DNA from: Stomorhina lunata
Taxonomy: Eukaryota > Arthropoda > Insecta > Diptera > Rhiniidae
Direction of reading: 5' to 3'
Length of the DNA: 64,000 bases
NCBI GenBank assembly: GCA_933228675.1
Contig: OW121740.1
Coordinates: 161,644,806 to 161,708,805, forward strand
The translations under genes were made by a program, and so were the position numbers. The notes under the pieces are model-generated. The model was not told the DNA's origin and made no database searches. It saw nothing but the letters and a program-made list of their open reading frames with translations. Shown one piece after another: positions 11,131-23,122 of the stretch. How positions within the stretch are numbered: the stretch's first letter is position 1; the number at the start of each line of letters is the position of its first letter.

Positions 11131-11520
11131 GGGGGCTTAGTTAGTTAGCACGCCGACTGCTAAGCATAACAAATCAAATTCAGGTTGGGTTCGAGTTCCG
11201 GTCACGGCAACATTAATTTCTGTCATTATTAAATTCTATTAAAATTATTAATAACCACAGCATCCTCCATGGGCGGTGAGCCAACAGTAATTGCACGTCG
11301 TCGATGTAAAATAAATAGAATTGGATGTATAACAAAAACAAAAAGCTTAAACAATACATCTAAATAACAACAGATGGTGCAACTTCACAGTTCTCAAAAT
11401 ATACATGACGTACAAGTGTTGAATAATACAAAAGTTGTATCTCTCTTATTTAAAATCTCTCTACTATCGCCATTTCAAAGAAGGTAACCCAATTCGTATA
11501 TACGCTATATACAATTGAAT
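11131..11520 (+). mobile_element. tRNA-derived SINE, near-complete copy
   Basis: The head is tRNA-like: an A-box-like ggcttagttagttagcacg (11135-11152) followed by a B-box ggttcgagttcc at 11188-11199, spaced as in a tRNA gene. The body (cagcatcctcc, cgtcgatgtaaaataaat, taacaacagatgg, tacatgacgt, ctctctactatc) is shared with copies at 5185, 17612, 28076 and 59657 (the last inverted). RNA polymerase III promoter boxes inside a tRNA-unrelated body define a tRNA-derived SINE. The LINE that would mobilise it is not identified. Confidence 0.8.
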
Positions 11521-11789
11521 GCTTTATTTTTAAAACGTGTTAAACAACAAGAAAATAAAAATCGAGTTTTTGGTACATTAATGTCCATTCCTCAGCGATG
11601 GCAAAACAATGCTATATCTCGAAAATTAGACCCAACCTTAAAACCGCTTGTCGATTTTTTAAACTGACAGAGTATATTCAATCAGAAAATCAATTTTGAA
11701 TTTTAAGTTGTAACGTCCTTTTGCATTTTAAGTGACAAAATATATTTGACAACAATATCATTCTCTTTAAAAGTTAATTTTTCATAACA
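11521..11789. other. A+T-rich non-coding stretch
   Basis: No gene seen. Short similarity to about 4920-5000. Confidence 0.4.
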
Positions 11790-12350
11790 CTTTTGCTCAG
11801 CTGCCCGAGATTTAGCAGTAATAGCGTCAATATTTTATTGAAGGTGGCCTGAACCTTGGCTTAGAAAAAAAAATACCTCATCGGCATATTCCAAGTCCTT
11901 GACTTGTTTAACTGCCACTGGATACCGCGTCTACTATTCAGAGCCGAGGGTATTTAGTAGTCGACGATGATGATTAAAGGTATAGGTTTCAATATACATT
12001 ATTGGACCAGTAATAACTCGAATGAATTTGACAATTTAGCTTGTAGGTGTAGGACTCGACATTTAAAATCAACGTACATGGCCCAAATTAAAAAAATTTT
12101 CGTTGGCATCTTACGATACATATGCATAGCTCCTATTGACACTGTCGGGGCGTGCAACTCATTATACTGGTCTAGTACTATTCTTACTGTATTCATTAGG
12201 TCAACAAAGGAGCGATTACCTCAGAACTTATGATTAGGAGCGATTCTCTCTAAACCCAAATTAATTTTTAAGGAGTTTATAGGAAACTTCGTCGGGTTTT
12301 CCGTTCAAAATTACTTCACTTAGTATAATGCTCGGTTTTGGAAGAAGTGG
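11790..12350 (-). pseudogene. RTE-like reverse transcriptase, palm-domain fragment
   Basis: Read on the minus strand through stops and frame breaks: patches near CRVLHLQAKLSNSFE, then a degenerate stretch ending IIIVDY, then RRGIQWQLNKS. In RTE-type elements this order is 'C.V....KLS..F.V..GVRQGC.LSP..F...ID' followed by 'R.GIQW'. Its 5' edge (12330-12350, gaagaagtgg) resembles the end of the fragment at 6740. It is dead. Confidence 0.6.
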
Positions 12351-12700
12351 GTGTAATTGTACCAAATACGTGTTCAACATCTATTGATAGCAGTACAAAC
12401 TTCCTTTCTATATTCATTGTTTCAAAAGATAAGAGTGGGTTAAAAAAGTACCAAAAAACTATTTTAATCATTTTTTACCCTCAATGTGGCATAGTTTTAA
12501 AAAAGTACCAAACACCTGTCCGCTTATTTTAGCAGCTGTTCAAAACATAATTTAAACTTTATTTCTATGCCTATTACTTTAGGAGTTAAACCCTTTTTAC
12601 CCGTTTTTACCCCCTTAGAGGCAAAATGTCGACCTATTCATGAAAAAAGTTACTCACCGACCAAATTTCGTTTTCAGAATTTAAAACTTATTGACAATGC
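12350..12700. repeat. Dispersed modular repeat ('agtaccaaacacgtg' family), short copy
   Basis: Shares phrases with 45945-47580: ttaaaaaagtaccaaa, tttcaaaagata.g.gtgggtt, gtttttacccccttagaggc. No coding potential. Confidence 0.65.
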
Positions 12701-12719
12701 TGCTTATGTAACTACAGCT

Positions 12720-12925
12720 CCTATTGCCCTTCTCAACTCAACTCAGTTTCGTCGTCTGCCAATCGAGCCAACTTTCATTCAATCAAATTATTTTTTTGAT
12801 ATTGCTTAACTAAAAAACGTTAAGTTCCACAATATCAATACATTTTTTTTGTTTGAGTGAAAGTTGGGTCTGCTGGCAGACGACCAAACTGAGTTGAGTT
12901 GAGAACGGCAATAGGGGCAACATTT
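12720..12925. repeat. Inverted repeat (about 70-bp arms)
   Basis: 12722-12790 (ctcaactcaactcagttt, gtcgtctgcca) and 12856-12925 (tggcagacgac, aaactgagttgagttgag) are near-perfect inverted arms around a ~65-bp loop. It is MITE- or hairpin-like. No target duplication identified. Confidence 0.75.
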
Positions 12926-13039
12926 TCTTCAGTCGCTAATGTGCTTTAATTGAGGTAGGGTCATTTCACGTCAGAAACCAAAAAACAAGATTATCACTTT
13001 AGAATTCTCTCCCATTGATGAGCCTTGGTTTATACAACC

Positions 13040-13277
13040 TATTATATCTGTGGCTTGGTGCTAAAAGGGCCAATGTCAAAAACAGTAGTTTTGAGAAAAT
13101 TTGATTTAAAGTTTTTATATTCCATGTAAATTCATAGTAATATTGCCCAGAAAAGTTAAATTAGAGATTAGCTGTTGAAGTCAAATAAAAGAGGGTAAAG
13201 AAGAGAATCTAATGCAACGATTAACTCAAAACGGCAAAAAGGTGATATTGGCGCTTTTAGCACCAAGCCACAGATAT
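13040..13277. repeat. Inverted repeat with ~40-bp arms
   Basis: atatctgtggcttggtgcta (13046) with ggccaatgtca is mirrored by ggtgatattggcg and tagcaccaagccacagatat (13258-13277). This is probably a small degenerate MITE. Confidence 0.65.
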
Positions 13278-13679
13278 ATTGTTATAATATTTAATTTTTT
13301 AAGAAATTTTGTGATAATTATTTTTTCCTTGAACTCTACCGAAAATAGATCAATTTACTCTAGATTTCTTAATATAGTCATTTTACTAAGACGTTTTGGG
13401 TGGGTGTATTTAAGCGAATCGGACTTTAAACTGGTTTTAAAAGAAAAATGAATTTTTGTGTAAAAAGTTTGAATAAAAAAAAAATAATTTTCTCTTATCA
13501 AAAAATGGAATTATGTTTTATATTATTTTAGTTTAATTATTTTAATAAAATTATAGTTTTTTTCCTTCAATTTTTAGGATAATTCTAGGTAAATAATTGA
13601 AAAAAACCACCACCATTTCGTTGAAAGAATAACCTAAGTGCACTTTAGTTTTTAATATTTTGTTAATGTTCTCTATTTA
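13278..13679. other. A+T-rich non-coding stretch
   Basis: No supported feature. Confidence 0.4.
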
Positions 13680-13738
13680 AACTCCTCTCTTTCACTCTCT
13701 CTACTCTATCTCTCTCTCTCTCTTATTCTTTCTCTTAA
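13680..13738. repeat. Pyrimidine (CT)n microsatellite
   Basis: An impure ctctct-rich run with a pure core near 13710-13722. Confidence 0.85.
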
Positions 13739-15038
13739 TCTGTTTTTAACTAACTCTTGTTTGAAAGAATTTGAGTAAAAACTTTGGATAACTGTAAAAC
13801 AGGATTGAGTTATAAGGACTTTTTTTACAATAGATTTCACTTCTTAGTTTGAATTTGCAAAAAACATCTAATAATATTATTAAATAATTAACAAAGATTT
13901 GAAAAATAGTAACGAAAATTAAGTTTTGAATTTTAATTGAGTAATTGATAATAACAATTATGAAAATATTTAAAAAATAAAAACAACAAAGAATAAAATG
14001 CGTGGCCAGGCATATTGTACAATTTGTTTGTATTGAAAATACGTTACAATCTGCTTTTGAATTTGAATTCAATATTTATACTTTTTTTTTACTTCCTCAA
14101 AATATATTATTATCGTGTAATTAAGCAACATTTATTTAAGCAACAACCATTTTTTTTTTCAACTGCAAAAATAGTTTGTTTCTAGTAGAATTTTGTTCAT
14201 AAAAGATCATCCCCCAAAAGACATCCAGCTAAAAATATAATTAAACCATAAACTTTTAATGAAAATACCTTAAAAAAACAGCAAGTAAGTTTTCATTGAT
14301 GAAAATACAAACAAAACACCAATTTTTACATTGCAAAAAACACTTTACACACTTGTGTAAAAATGTCAAAAAAAAAACACTTTTACACTCTTTTTGTTTA
14401 AGACAAATCGAATTCAAAAAAATGCTAAAATTCCAACATATTCATTTTCCATCAAATTACATTTGCATTTACATCTTTCAATATTTTAAATCAGTCTGAC
14501 CGTCACTTTTTCATTCACTGTAAATTTCCATAATTTGAGTAAACAAAAAAATACTTTTATTTTTATTTTATTTTTCTTTTAATATTCAACACATAAGTAT
14601 TTAATTAGATTAATAAATCAATTTCTAAGCCAAATGCATGAATGATTAGGAATGCTTTGATATCTTAGATATTGTGGTTTTAGAATTGTAGTTGTTTGAT
14701 CCTTTTGTAGACAAAAAAAAAATGTATTTGCATGCCGCTTCAGTAGAGTTTGACAAAATAAAACATTTAGTAAAAAATAGAAAATAGTAGAAAATAATAA
14801 AATATAACTAAATTTTAAAAATAATAAAATATAACAAAATTTGGAACTAAATTTTAAACTAAACACAATTGTAGCGACAGACAGCGAAGCTGACCTGGTT
14901 ACATAAAAATAACAATTTTTAATAAATTTTTTATTATATGTTTTTTTTTTAGGGATATTCTTATAACAGATTATTTGAGAATTACAAATTTTTTTAGAAA
15001 ACAACTTTTGCGAAAATTTTTTTATAAAAAAAATTTAT
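13739..15038. other. A+T-rich non-coding stretch
   Basis: Minus-strand frames of 108 and 128 codons (14072-13746 and 15004-14618) are low-complexity F/I/K/N/L-rich translations of A+T DNA with no recognisable domain. I do not call them genes. Confidence 0.45.
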
Positions 15039-15268
15039 CAGGTATGTGATGGAAAACGATCGTTTTCAAATCGATCGATTTCAGATATATTTTTGAGATA
15101 ATTTTCGGTTATTTCCCCCAAAAAAATAAAAATTTTGACTTTAATCCTTTTAAATGATATTTTATCTTTCATTTGGTTTGAATTTTTTGGGAAAATAACC
15201 GAAAATTATCTCAAAAATATATCTGAAATCGATCGATTTGAAAACGATCGTTTTCCATCACATACCTG
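15039..15268. mobile_element. 230-bp palindromic MITE, arms starting caggtatgtgatgg
   Basis: The left arm (15039-15115) and right arm (15192-15268) are perfect reverse complements over about 76 bp. They include aaacgatcgtttt and aatcgatcgatttc, then a ~75-bp loop. Flanks read ...ttat and tata..., compatible with a TA or TAT duplication. As transcript it would fold into a long hairpin. Confidence 0.8.
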
Positions 15269-15837
15269 TATATATAAAATTTTTCATGAAAAAGTTTTTG
15301 TAATACAATTTACTATTAAAATTTTTTATAAACATTTTTAATGCCAAAATTGCATAACCAACACTTTTCCTAAACATGATTATCGCGTTACCTCTAATTG
15401 TTCTATCATGTTTCCATTATAGGTGATGAACGATTTGATAGATAAATAGTTATCGAAATAATATATCTTTCCATATAACACAGTACGACAGTGGTTGGTA
15501 CACATGAGAAATGTTAACAGAATATGAAAATAGGTTTAAAATAAAGAAATACGTGTCCCGGCGTTTTGCTGTAGCACGTCAGAATTTTAAGAAAATAGAT
15601 TTTAAAGATTCGAAGGACCTTGGAGGTTCACTTGTAATGTAATACTATTATAAAAAGTTCTATAAAAATAGAATGGATAAACCGATTTAAGTGCTTGAAC
15701 CAGTTTTGAAAGGGAATAAAATTTGGAATCAGTTCCCTTTTTTCCGCAAGAGGACGCTTTAATTTTAATGTAAAATTAAAAAATATCAAAAAAAATGTAA
15801 AATGCAATTTGTTTAATAAAAACGATGGACGGAGGGA
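15269..15837. other. A+T-rich non-coding stretch
   Basis: No gene or clear repeat seen. Confidence 0.4.
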
Positions 15838-15967
15838 ATCTACTCCGAAAGAGATTCTAAGCCTATTGGTATACTAAAAGGTGCATCTAAGACAAATATT
15901 TCTATGCGTTACATACATCAGCACAAACTTATAATACCCTTTCCACCTATGGTGGTGAAGGGTATAA
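15838..15967 (-). repeat. Dispersed repeat family A, terminal fragment
   Basis: Reverse-oriented end of the family seen at 540: agattctaagcctattgg, tactaaaaggtg, gcacaaacttataatacc, cctatggtggtgaagggt. Truncated to about 130 bp. Confidence 0.85.
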
Positions 15968-16149
15968 ATATCGATGATAAAGTTGTCGATGCACTTTTTT
16001 CTATAAAAAATTTTCAGTTAAAATTTTTTGAGAAAAACTTTTATAAATACTTTGTTTTTTAATAAATAATTCTGATTTCGAAAAAAACTATTGATAACAC
16101 TATGACACATTTTGAGGGTCATGATGCTGGGTCAAAAATGTCAAATGAA

Positions 16150-16490
16150 AGCACTAGACTAGTACATTTAAGCCCCAAAAGCGTTTGGCTCTTTCGAACT
16201 TTGGAGTTATCGCCTTTTGAAAGTTGCAATTTTCTATGTAGAGTATGAAAAAAATAATAATTATTAAAAATGCAAATTCTTCATTGGTCACTTCACGTGC
16301 GTATTAATGTATCGAACAGGGTGCAAAATATTTTCTATAAATGGATATTATATACTGATAAACATAAATAAGAATTTGAAACATACAAGAAAAAAATTAA
16401 ACTTTCAAATGGCGATAACTCTAAAATTGCAACTGCTAGTTCCAAACGCTTTGGGGTTTAAATACACTAGTCTAGTACTTTATATTAGCG
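16150..16490. repeat. Inverted repeat with ~90-bp arms (MITE-like)
   Basis: Left arm 16150-16240 (gcactagactagtacattta, agccccaaaagcgtttgg, gagttatcgcc) is mirrored at 16395-16485 (ggcgataactc, ccaaacgctttggggt, aaatacactagtctagtac). No ORF. Confidence 0.75.
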
Positions 16491-16533
16491 CGAGAATTTC
16501 GCTAGCCCCAAAATAGTGTTTCACAGTATAAAA

Positions 16534-17553
16534 ATTATTTTGTGATGAAAAATTTTTAAGAAACAAATTTTTTCTTAAAAATTTTTGGTTAAAAAATTTA
16601 ATGTAAAAAATTTTCGATAACAAAATTTCGATTAAAAAATTTTTAATAACAAAATTTAAATGAAAAATTTTCAATAAACAAATTAAAATAAAAAATTTTG
16701 TATAAAATAAAAATTTTTTATAAAAAAATTTTATTGAAAAATTTTCGATAACAATTTTTAATGACAAAATTTCTATTGAAAAATTTTTAATAAAAAAATT
16801 TAAATGAAAAATTTTGTATTTAAAAAATTTTGTATAAATTTTAAGAAAAAAAAAATCGTTGAAAAATTGTTTATAAAAATTTATCAATGACTAATTTTCT
16901 CCATAAAACCTCAATCAAAACTTTTTATGTACAATTTTTTCATGTGAAAAATTTTCAATAGCAAAATTTTAATTGAAAATTTTTAGTAGCAAAATTTAAA
17001 TGAAAAATTTTGTATAAAAAGATTTCAATGAAAAGTTTTGTATAAAAAAATGTCAATGAAAAATTTTATATAGCAAAATTTTAATTGAAAACCTTTTAAT
17101 AACAAAATTTAAATGAAAATTTTCAACAAAAAAATATAAATGAAAAATTTTGTACAAAAAATTTCAATAAAAAATTTTCGATAACAAAATTTCGATTGAA
17201 AAATTTCTAATAAAAAAATTTAAATGAAAAATTTTTTATAAAAACTTTTTTGTGAAAAATTTTCGATAGCAAAATTTTAATTGAAAATTTTTAATTACAA
17301 AATTTAAATGAAAAACTTTTAATAAAACAAATTTAAATGCAAAGTTTTTAATTAAAAAGAATTTCAATTGAAAAATTTTATATAAAAAAATTTAAATGAA
17401 AAATTTTCTATTTAAAAAATTTTGTATAAATTTTAATGAAAAAAAAAATCGTTGAAAAATTGTTTATAAAAATTTATCAATGACTAATTTTCTCCATAAA
17501 ACTTCAATCAAAACTTTTTATGCACAATTTTTAATAACCAATTTCAATGAAAT
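16534..17553. repeat. A+T tandem array 1 (24-29-bp units, ~1.0 kb)
   Basis: Repeating 'gaaaaattttcgataacaaaattt'-like units with a4/t4 tracts, degenerate. A landmark (atcgttgaaaaattg...gactaattttctccat) occurs at 16855 and again at 17448, so a ~593-bp higher-order duplication is superimposed. The right edge runs into the SINE at 17612. Confidence 0.85.
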
Positions 17554-17611
17554 TTGAGTTTTGACAACGAACCGCGTCTTATAGTTTTCATCAGATTTTA
17601 GAATTGGTTGT

Positions 17612-17965
17612 TGGGGCTTAGTTGGTTATTACGTCGACTACAAAGCATAACACAGCACATTGAGCCACGGCTCGATCCCAGGTCACGGCGACATAAATTT
17701 TTATAACTATTGAAATTATTAATTACTATAGCATTCTCCGTCGGCTGTAAGCCTACAGCAATAACACGCCGTCGATGTAAAAGAAATAAAATAGACTGTA
17801 ATACAAAAAACTTAAATAATGAGTCTAAACAAAAACTTAACTGTTCTAAAAATAGACATGACGTTCACGTCTCTACTATCCCCTTTCCAAAGAAAGTATC
17901 AGAATTCGTATATCGCACTTGTTTAACAAGAGGGTATTTATTAACTTAAAATTTTTATATTTTCT
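17612..17965 (+). mobile_element. tRNA-derived SINE copy
   Basis: The head has an A-box-like ggcttagttggttattacg (17615) and B-box ggctcgatccc (17669-17679). The body matches the 11131 copy: cattctccgtcgg, acacgccgtcgatgtaaa, gacatgacgt, ctctactatcccctttcc. It starts about 60 bp past the end of array 1. Confidence 0.8.
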
Positions 17966-18060
17966 CTCTACTATCCCCTTTCCAAAGAAAGTATCAGAAT
18001 TCGTATATCGCACTTGTTCAACAAGAGGGTATTTATTAACTTAAAATTTTTAAATTTTCA
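17871..18060. repeat. 95-bp tandem duplication at the SINE tail
   Basis: ctctactatcccctttcc...acaagagggtatttatt occurs at 17871 and 17966 with only one or two differences. Confidence 0.85.
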
Positions 18061-18263
18061 CTTTTTAGAAGAAAGTGATGTGTAGTGGTCTTATCTAACC
18101 ATTGTAAAAATCTGACATAATTTTCACTATAATTTAGCCAAAAAACTACAGTTTTACCCCTCTTCTTTAAATGAAAGTAGTAGTAAAATAAAATAGTTTT
18201 TGACTCCACTGAAAATTTTTAAATTTTGAGTTAATACCCTCTTGTTGATCAAGTGCGATATAC
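18002..18263. mobile_element. Small MITE-like inverted repeat
   Basis: 18002-18061 (gtatatcgcacttgttcaac, aagagggtatt, aaaatttttaaatttt) is mirrored by 18205-18263 (aaaatttttaaatttt, aataccctcttgttgatcaa, gtgcgatatac), with a ~145-bp centre. One arm overlaps the duplicated SINE-tail sequence. Confidence 0.65.
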
Positions 18264-18296
18264 AAGCTTATATCGTGCAAAACGAATTTTGATTTC

Positions 18297-19140
18297 TCTG
18301 AGTTGAGACCCACTTTTTAGTATACCGATCGGAATCAGAATCTGGCTGGCTGGATAACTTAACGTCACTTTAAAGATAATTTAATGAAATTTATATAATT
18401 TTTTGAGCAAAATCGGATCATTACAGTGATGCCTTTCCCAAATTTTTGGCCCACACACATTTACAAATTTACTTTAATGTTAATAAAATTCAGCATAAAT
18501 ATTGCTTACGGTAACCGAAATTGGTCAACCAAATTTTATTGGAATCGGTCCATATACCTCCTTTACAAGATATACTCTTAAAAGTCTTTTAAATACCCAG
18601 AAAATCTCAAAAATGTTGGTTCATATTTAATGTTAGTACTGAAGAGTGTCAAAATACCCAACAAACCATTTCACAATCAGATTTTAAATAAGTTTTAGAA
18701 TTAACATATTATGAGAGATTTCCTACAACTTTAACCAGAGAACTTATTTGAAGCTTATTTTTGTGAAAAAAATTAACAGTTTTTAACAACTGTTTAATGA
18801 AGGCTTAGAATGACAATACCTTTCAAAATAATACTTGCTATACTCTTGTTGAGATAACCATTTTATTATTAAGTTATATTTTTAAGTTAACAAAAATATT
18901 ATAAATGTAAGTTTATTATAAACATGATTAGGACACTATTATTCTGTAAGCTTATTCTATAATTAGTTTTCAAAGCTTACTGTATATTATGTACAAGTAA
19001 TGTTATCGTAACGGTTTAGGTTTCAAAATTAAACAGTTTTTAGAATGCCTTTTATAATAGTAAACTTATGTTAGTAAGCCTGATACAAGTTATTTCTCGT
19101 TTTGGTTTGTTGGGTAATCGGGCTTGACCTATAGTCTTTT
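18297..19140 (+). repeat. Dispersed repeat family A, diverged copy
   Basis: Keeps the order of family A landmarks: gacccactttttagtatacc, ctggctggctgg, ttaatgaaattt, gaatcggtccatat, and the end cgggcttgacctatagtc. It is much more diverged than other copies. Confidence 0.6.
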
Positions 19141-20094
19141 AATACTTGTTATTATTTGATAAAATTTAATAGGATTTATAGAAAATTTGCAATTTAAAAA
19201 AAAAAAAAAAAAGAAGAAAAAAATTATTTTTTTTAATGTCTGTCGTTTCAATTGTGTAAGTAATAAAAAATAATTGTACAAAAAAATGTATCCACACAGC
19301 AAAATTTTGCTAAAAGCCAATCAATATTTTTACTGAAATGTTTTATTGTAAATTAATGTGGTCAAATAAAAAATCTAATATAAAAAAAAGAAATATACAA
19401 ACACTTAAATAATTATATTTACTAACAAATGTATATGTTTTATTAACAAATTAAAAAAAAAAATAATATTATTAAAACCATGAATGTATTTTTTATGGGG
19501 TAGCAGACTAAAATATAAAAAAAAGAATTTTTGAAATAAAAAAAAGAAAAACCAAAAACAAAATTTTGTTGCATCTTGTAAGCTTTTAATATTATTTTAG
19601 CTTTTTTAAATTTAGTTTTTCTTTATCTAAACTCCGCTATTTTATTATAATACAAAAAAAAACAGATAATTCGCTTCTCTTTATTAAAGATTTATTTTTT
19701 TACGATGATTTTTTCTTAAATTTTAAAGCTTTTTTTGTTTAATTATTTTTAAAATAAAAATACAAAGTAAATGTGCCAATGCTTTAAGTTTTTACCACTT
19801 TAAAATTTTTTTTTAAGAATTTCAATTTATTTATATTTTTTTGTCTTATTTTTGATTTATTTTGCCAATTAAAAATTTCAATTAAAATAAATTACACAAG
19901 AGATACTCGTACATCAATACAAACACATTTTTTTAACACTCAACTGCGAAATACATACACACACACAAACACATTATTTGCACATTTTTTATTAAAAATT
20001 ATTTAAATTTTTTGTATTTTATGATGAAATCATTGAATAGTTTTAAAAGGTTTGACACAATTAAATTCGAGGAAAAATAGTTTTATTAACGATA
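19141..20094. other. A+T-rich non-coding stretch
   Basis: Poly(A)/poly(T) tracts and a short (ac)n patch at about 19958-19975. No gene seen. Confidence 0.45.
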
Positions 20095-22330
20095 TCGCCA
20101 AGAAAAATTTTGGTGAAATTTTTCGTATAAAAAAATTTTGATGAAATTTTTCGTATAGAAAAATTTTGATGAAATTTTTCGTATACAAAAATTTTGATGA
20201 AATTTTTCGTACAGAAAAATTTTTAAGAAATTTTTCGTACTGAAAAATTTTTAAGAAATGTTGATGTTGATGTTGAAAAAATTTTGATGAAATTTTTCGT
20301 ATAGAAAAATTTAATGAAATTTTTCATATAGAAACATTTTTATAAAATTTTTCCTATAAAAAAATGTTGATGAAATTTTTCGTATAAACAAATTTTGATG
20401 AATTTTTTCGTATAACAATTTTTTATGAAATTTTTCGTATAGAAAACTTTTAGTATAGAAAAATTATTAGAAAAATTTGATGAAATTTTTCGTATAAAAA
20501 AATTTTGGTGAAATATTTCGTATAAAAAAATTTTGATGAAATATTTCGCATAGAAAAATTTTGATGAAATTTTTCATATAGAAAATTTTGATGAAATTTT
20601 TTATATAGAAAAATTTTCATGAAATTTTTCATATAGAAAAATTTTCATGAAATTTTTCATATAGAAAAATTTTCATGAAATTTTTCATATAGAAATATTT
20701 TGATGAAATTTCTCATATAGAAAAATTTTGATAAAATTTCTCATATAGAAAAATTTTCATGAAATTTTTCATATAGAAACATTTTGATGAATGATAAAAT
20801 TTTTTTTATAAAAAATTTTGATAAAATTTTTCATATAGAAAATTTTGATGAAATTTTTTATATAGAAAAACTTCATGAAAGTTTTTCTATAGAAAAAATT
20901 TCATGAAATTTTTCATATAGAAAAAATTTCATGAAATTTTTCATATAGAAAAACTTTCATCAAATTTTTCATATACAAAAATTTTCAAAATTTTTCATAT
21001 ACAAAAATATTCATGAAATTTTTCATATAGAAAAATTTTCATGAAATTTTTCATATAGAAATATTTTGATGAAATTTCTCATATAGAAAAATTTTGATAA
21101 AATTTCTCATATAGAAAAATGTTCATGAAATTTTTCATATAGAAACATTTTGATGAATTTTTCATATAGAAAAATTTTGATGAAATTTTTTTATAAAAAA
21201 ATTTGATAAAATTTTTCATATAGAAAATTTTGATAAAATTTTTTATATAGAAAAATTTTCATGAATTTTTTCATATAGAAAAACTTTCATGAAATTTTTC
21301 ATATACAAAAATTTTCAATATTTTTCATATACAAAAATTTTAATGAAATTTTTCATATACAAAAATTTTGATGAAATTTTTCATATACAAAAATTTTGAT
21401 GAAATTTCTCATATAGAAAAATTTTGATGAAATTTTTTATATAGAAAAATTTTAATGAAATTTTTCTTGTAGCAAAATTTTAATGAAATTTTTCTTGTAG
21501 CAAAATTTTGATAGAATTTTTCATATAGAAAAATTTTGATGAATTTTTTAGTATAGAAAATTTTTTGTATAGAAAAATTTTGATAGAATTGTTTATATAG
21601 AAACATTTTTCGTATATAAACATTTTGATAACATTTTGCTTACGCAAAAAGTTTTAATGAATTTTTTCGTATAGAAAAATTTTGATGAAATTTCTTTTAA
21701 AGAAAAATATTGATGAAATTTTTTTTATAGAAAAATGTTGATGAAATTTTTCATATGTATAGAAAAATTTTGATCAATTTTTCCGTTTAAGAATAATTTT
21801 TATGAAATTTTGGTATAGAAAAATTTTTGATGAAATTTTTTTGAATAGAAAACTTTTGATAAATTTTTTCGTTAAAAAAAATGTATTAAATTTTTTGTAT
21901 TAAAAAAATTGTATGAGAAAATTAATCAATTTTTTTGTACGAGAATATAAATAAAATTTTTTGTATAAAAAAAATTTCATATAGAAATTTTTTATACAAT
22001 TATTATATAGAAAATTTTCAATGAAACATTTCATATAGAGATATTTGATGAAATTTTTTAAATAAAAATTTTTTTATGATTTTTGTAAAAAAAGATTTAA
22101 GAAATTTTTTATATTAAAAAATTAAAAAAAAATTTTGCATGAAAAGATTTTGATAACATTTTTTATAAAGAAAAATTTATATAAAATTTTTGTTATAGAA
22201 AATATTGATAGATTTTTCATATACAAAAATTTTGAGGAAAATTTTCATATAGAAAAATTTTAATAAAATTTTTGGTATAGAAAAATTTTAATGACTTTTT
22301 TAAAAAATATTTCACTTAATTGTTCTTAGA
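20095..22330. repeat. A+T tandem array 2 (28-bp unit, ~2.2 kb)
   Basis: About 80 units of a 28-bp motif, core gatgaaatttttc followed by atatagaaaaatttt, regular from about 20100 and decaying after 21900. Open frames inside it are translations of the repeat, not genes. Confidence 0.9.
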
Positions 22331-23011
22331 AAAAATATTGATTATATTTCATATAAAGAAAAATGTTTATAATTTTTTCAAACATAAAATATTTAAAAAA
22401 ATAGAAAATTTTATTAACAAGGCAAAAACGTTAATTTATCTAAAAATTTGTTATTAAAAATTTACTTAAAAAATTGTGTCAAATTTTAAAAAACAAACAT
22501 ATTCAATGATTATCATCAAATAATTTGTACATTCCTTTTAAAAAATTCATCAGAACAAAAAAATTAAAATCTACACCCTACAACTAACCCTATTCAAACC
22601 AAAGAACAACAGATAAAATGCTTTATCTTAAAACATCCATAATAAATGCTCATCTTTTGCTTTTAATAAAAACAAATAAAAAAAAGAAAAATTAAAATGC
22701 ATTCTAAAAATACACTCATTTATTAATAAATTTTTTCTCCTTACAATAAATATTACAAAAAAAAAAAAAACATTTTCTTATTTAAATAAACTAATTGATT
22801 TTCTTTCTTTCCACTTTATTACATTCATTTTTGCTATAAAATGATTTTACTCTGTAAAAATCAAATGCAAAATGAAATTAAAAATGAAATTACAACAAAT
22901 GGAAACCCATTAATCATAAAATGGACCTTATGTTTAATATCAACAATAATTCTGATGACGTTAACGTTGGCCCGCCTTCAATTATGATCCATAATAACCA
23001 TAACCATACAG
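22331..23011 (+). other. slo intron just upstream of the first RCK1 exon
   Basis: Unique sequence after the array. The last ~90 bp (22925-23011) is more mixed in base composition than its surroundings (ttaacgttggcccgccttca) and ends ccatacag, the splice acceptor. The polypyrimidine tract is weak. Confidence 0.5.
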
Positions 23012-23122
23012 ACATATTGTGGTCTGTGGTCATATAACCTATGAATCAGTGTCACATTTTCTCAAGGATTTCTTGCATGAAGATCGTGAGGATGTCGATG
23101 TTGAAGTGGTCTTTTTGCATCG
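23012..23122 (+). CDS. slo: slowpoke BK channel, RCK1 exon 1 of window
   Basis: Internal exon of the calcium-activated potassium channel slowpoke, a plasma-membrane channel whose cytoplasmic RCK domains form the Ca2+/Mg2+ gating ring. The acceptor is ccatacag at 23004-23011 and the donor is gtaagt at 23123. The exon is 111 nt: one base completing a codon, 36 codons, and two bases (CG) starting an Arg codon. It reads [14 protein letters not shown] then [21 protein letters not shown], the first beta-alpha-beta of RCK1. By alignment with mammalian Slo1 (known family numbering), D362, H365 and D367 of the RCK1 Ca2+ site and E374 of the Mg2+ site are conserved. No stops or frame breaks. The upstream exons, including the pore, are not in the window as far as I can see, so the preceding intron exceeds 23 kb. 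Confidence 0.97.

Noticed and set aside
11131..11210. A genuine tRNA gene
   Set aside because: A- and B-box-like sequences are present but no cloverleaf with paired acceptor stem could be drawn, and the sequence continues into a SINE body found at other sites.
14618..15004. 128-codon minus-strand ORF
   Set aside because: Low-complexity F/Y/I/K/S-rich translation of A+T DNA, no domain, overlaps no conserved feature.
20060..22330. CRISPR-like regular repeat
   Set aside because: Units are contiguous and diverge gradually, with no unique spacers; the DNA is eukaryotic.
1..23000. Upstream slo exons (pore, S6, start of RCK1)
   Set aside because: I looked for blocks such as VGYGDV and PEIIELIG in the + strand and did not recognise any; I therefore treat this as intron, but a short missed exon is possible.
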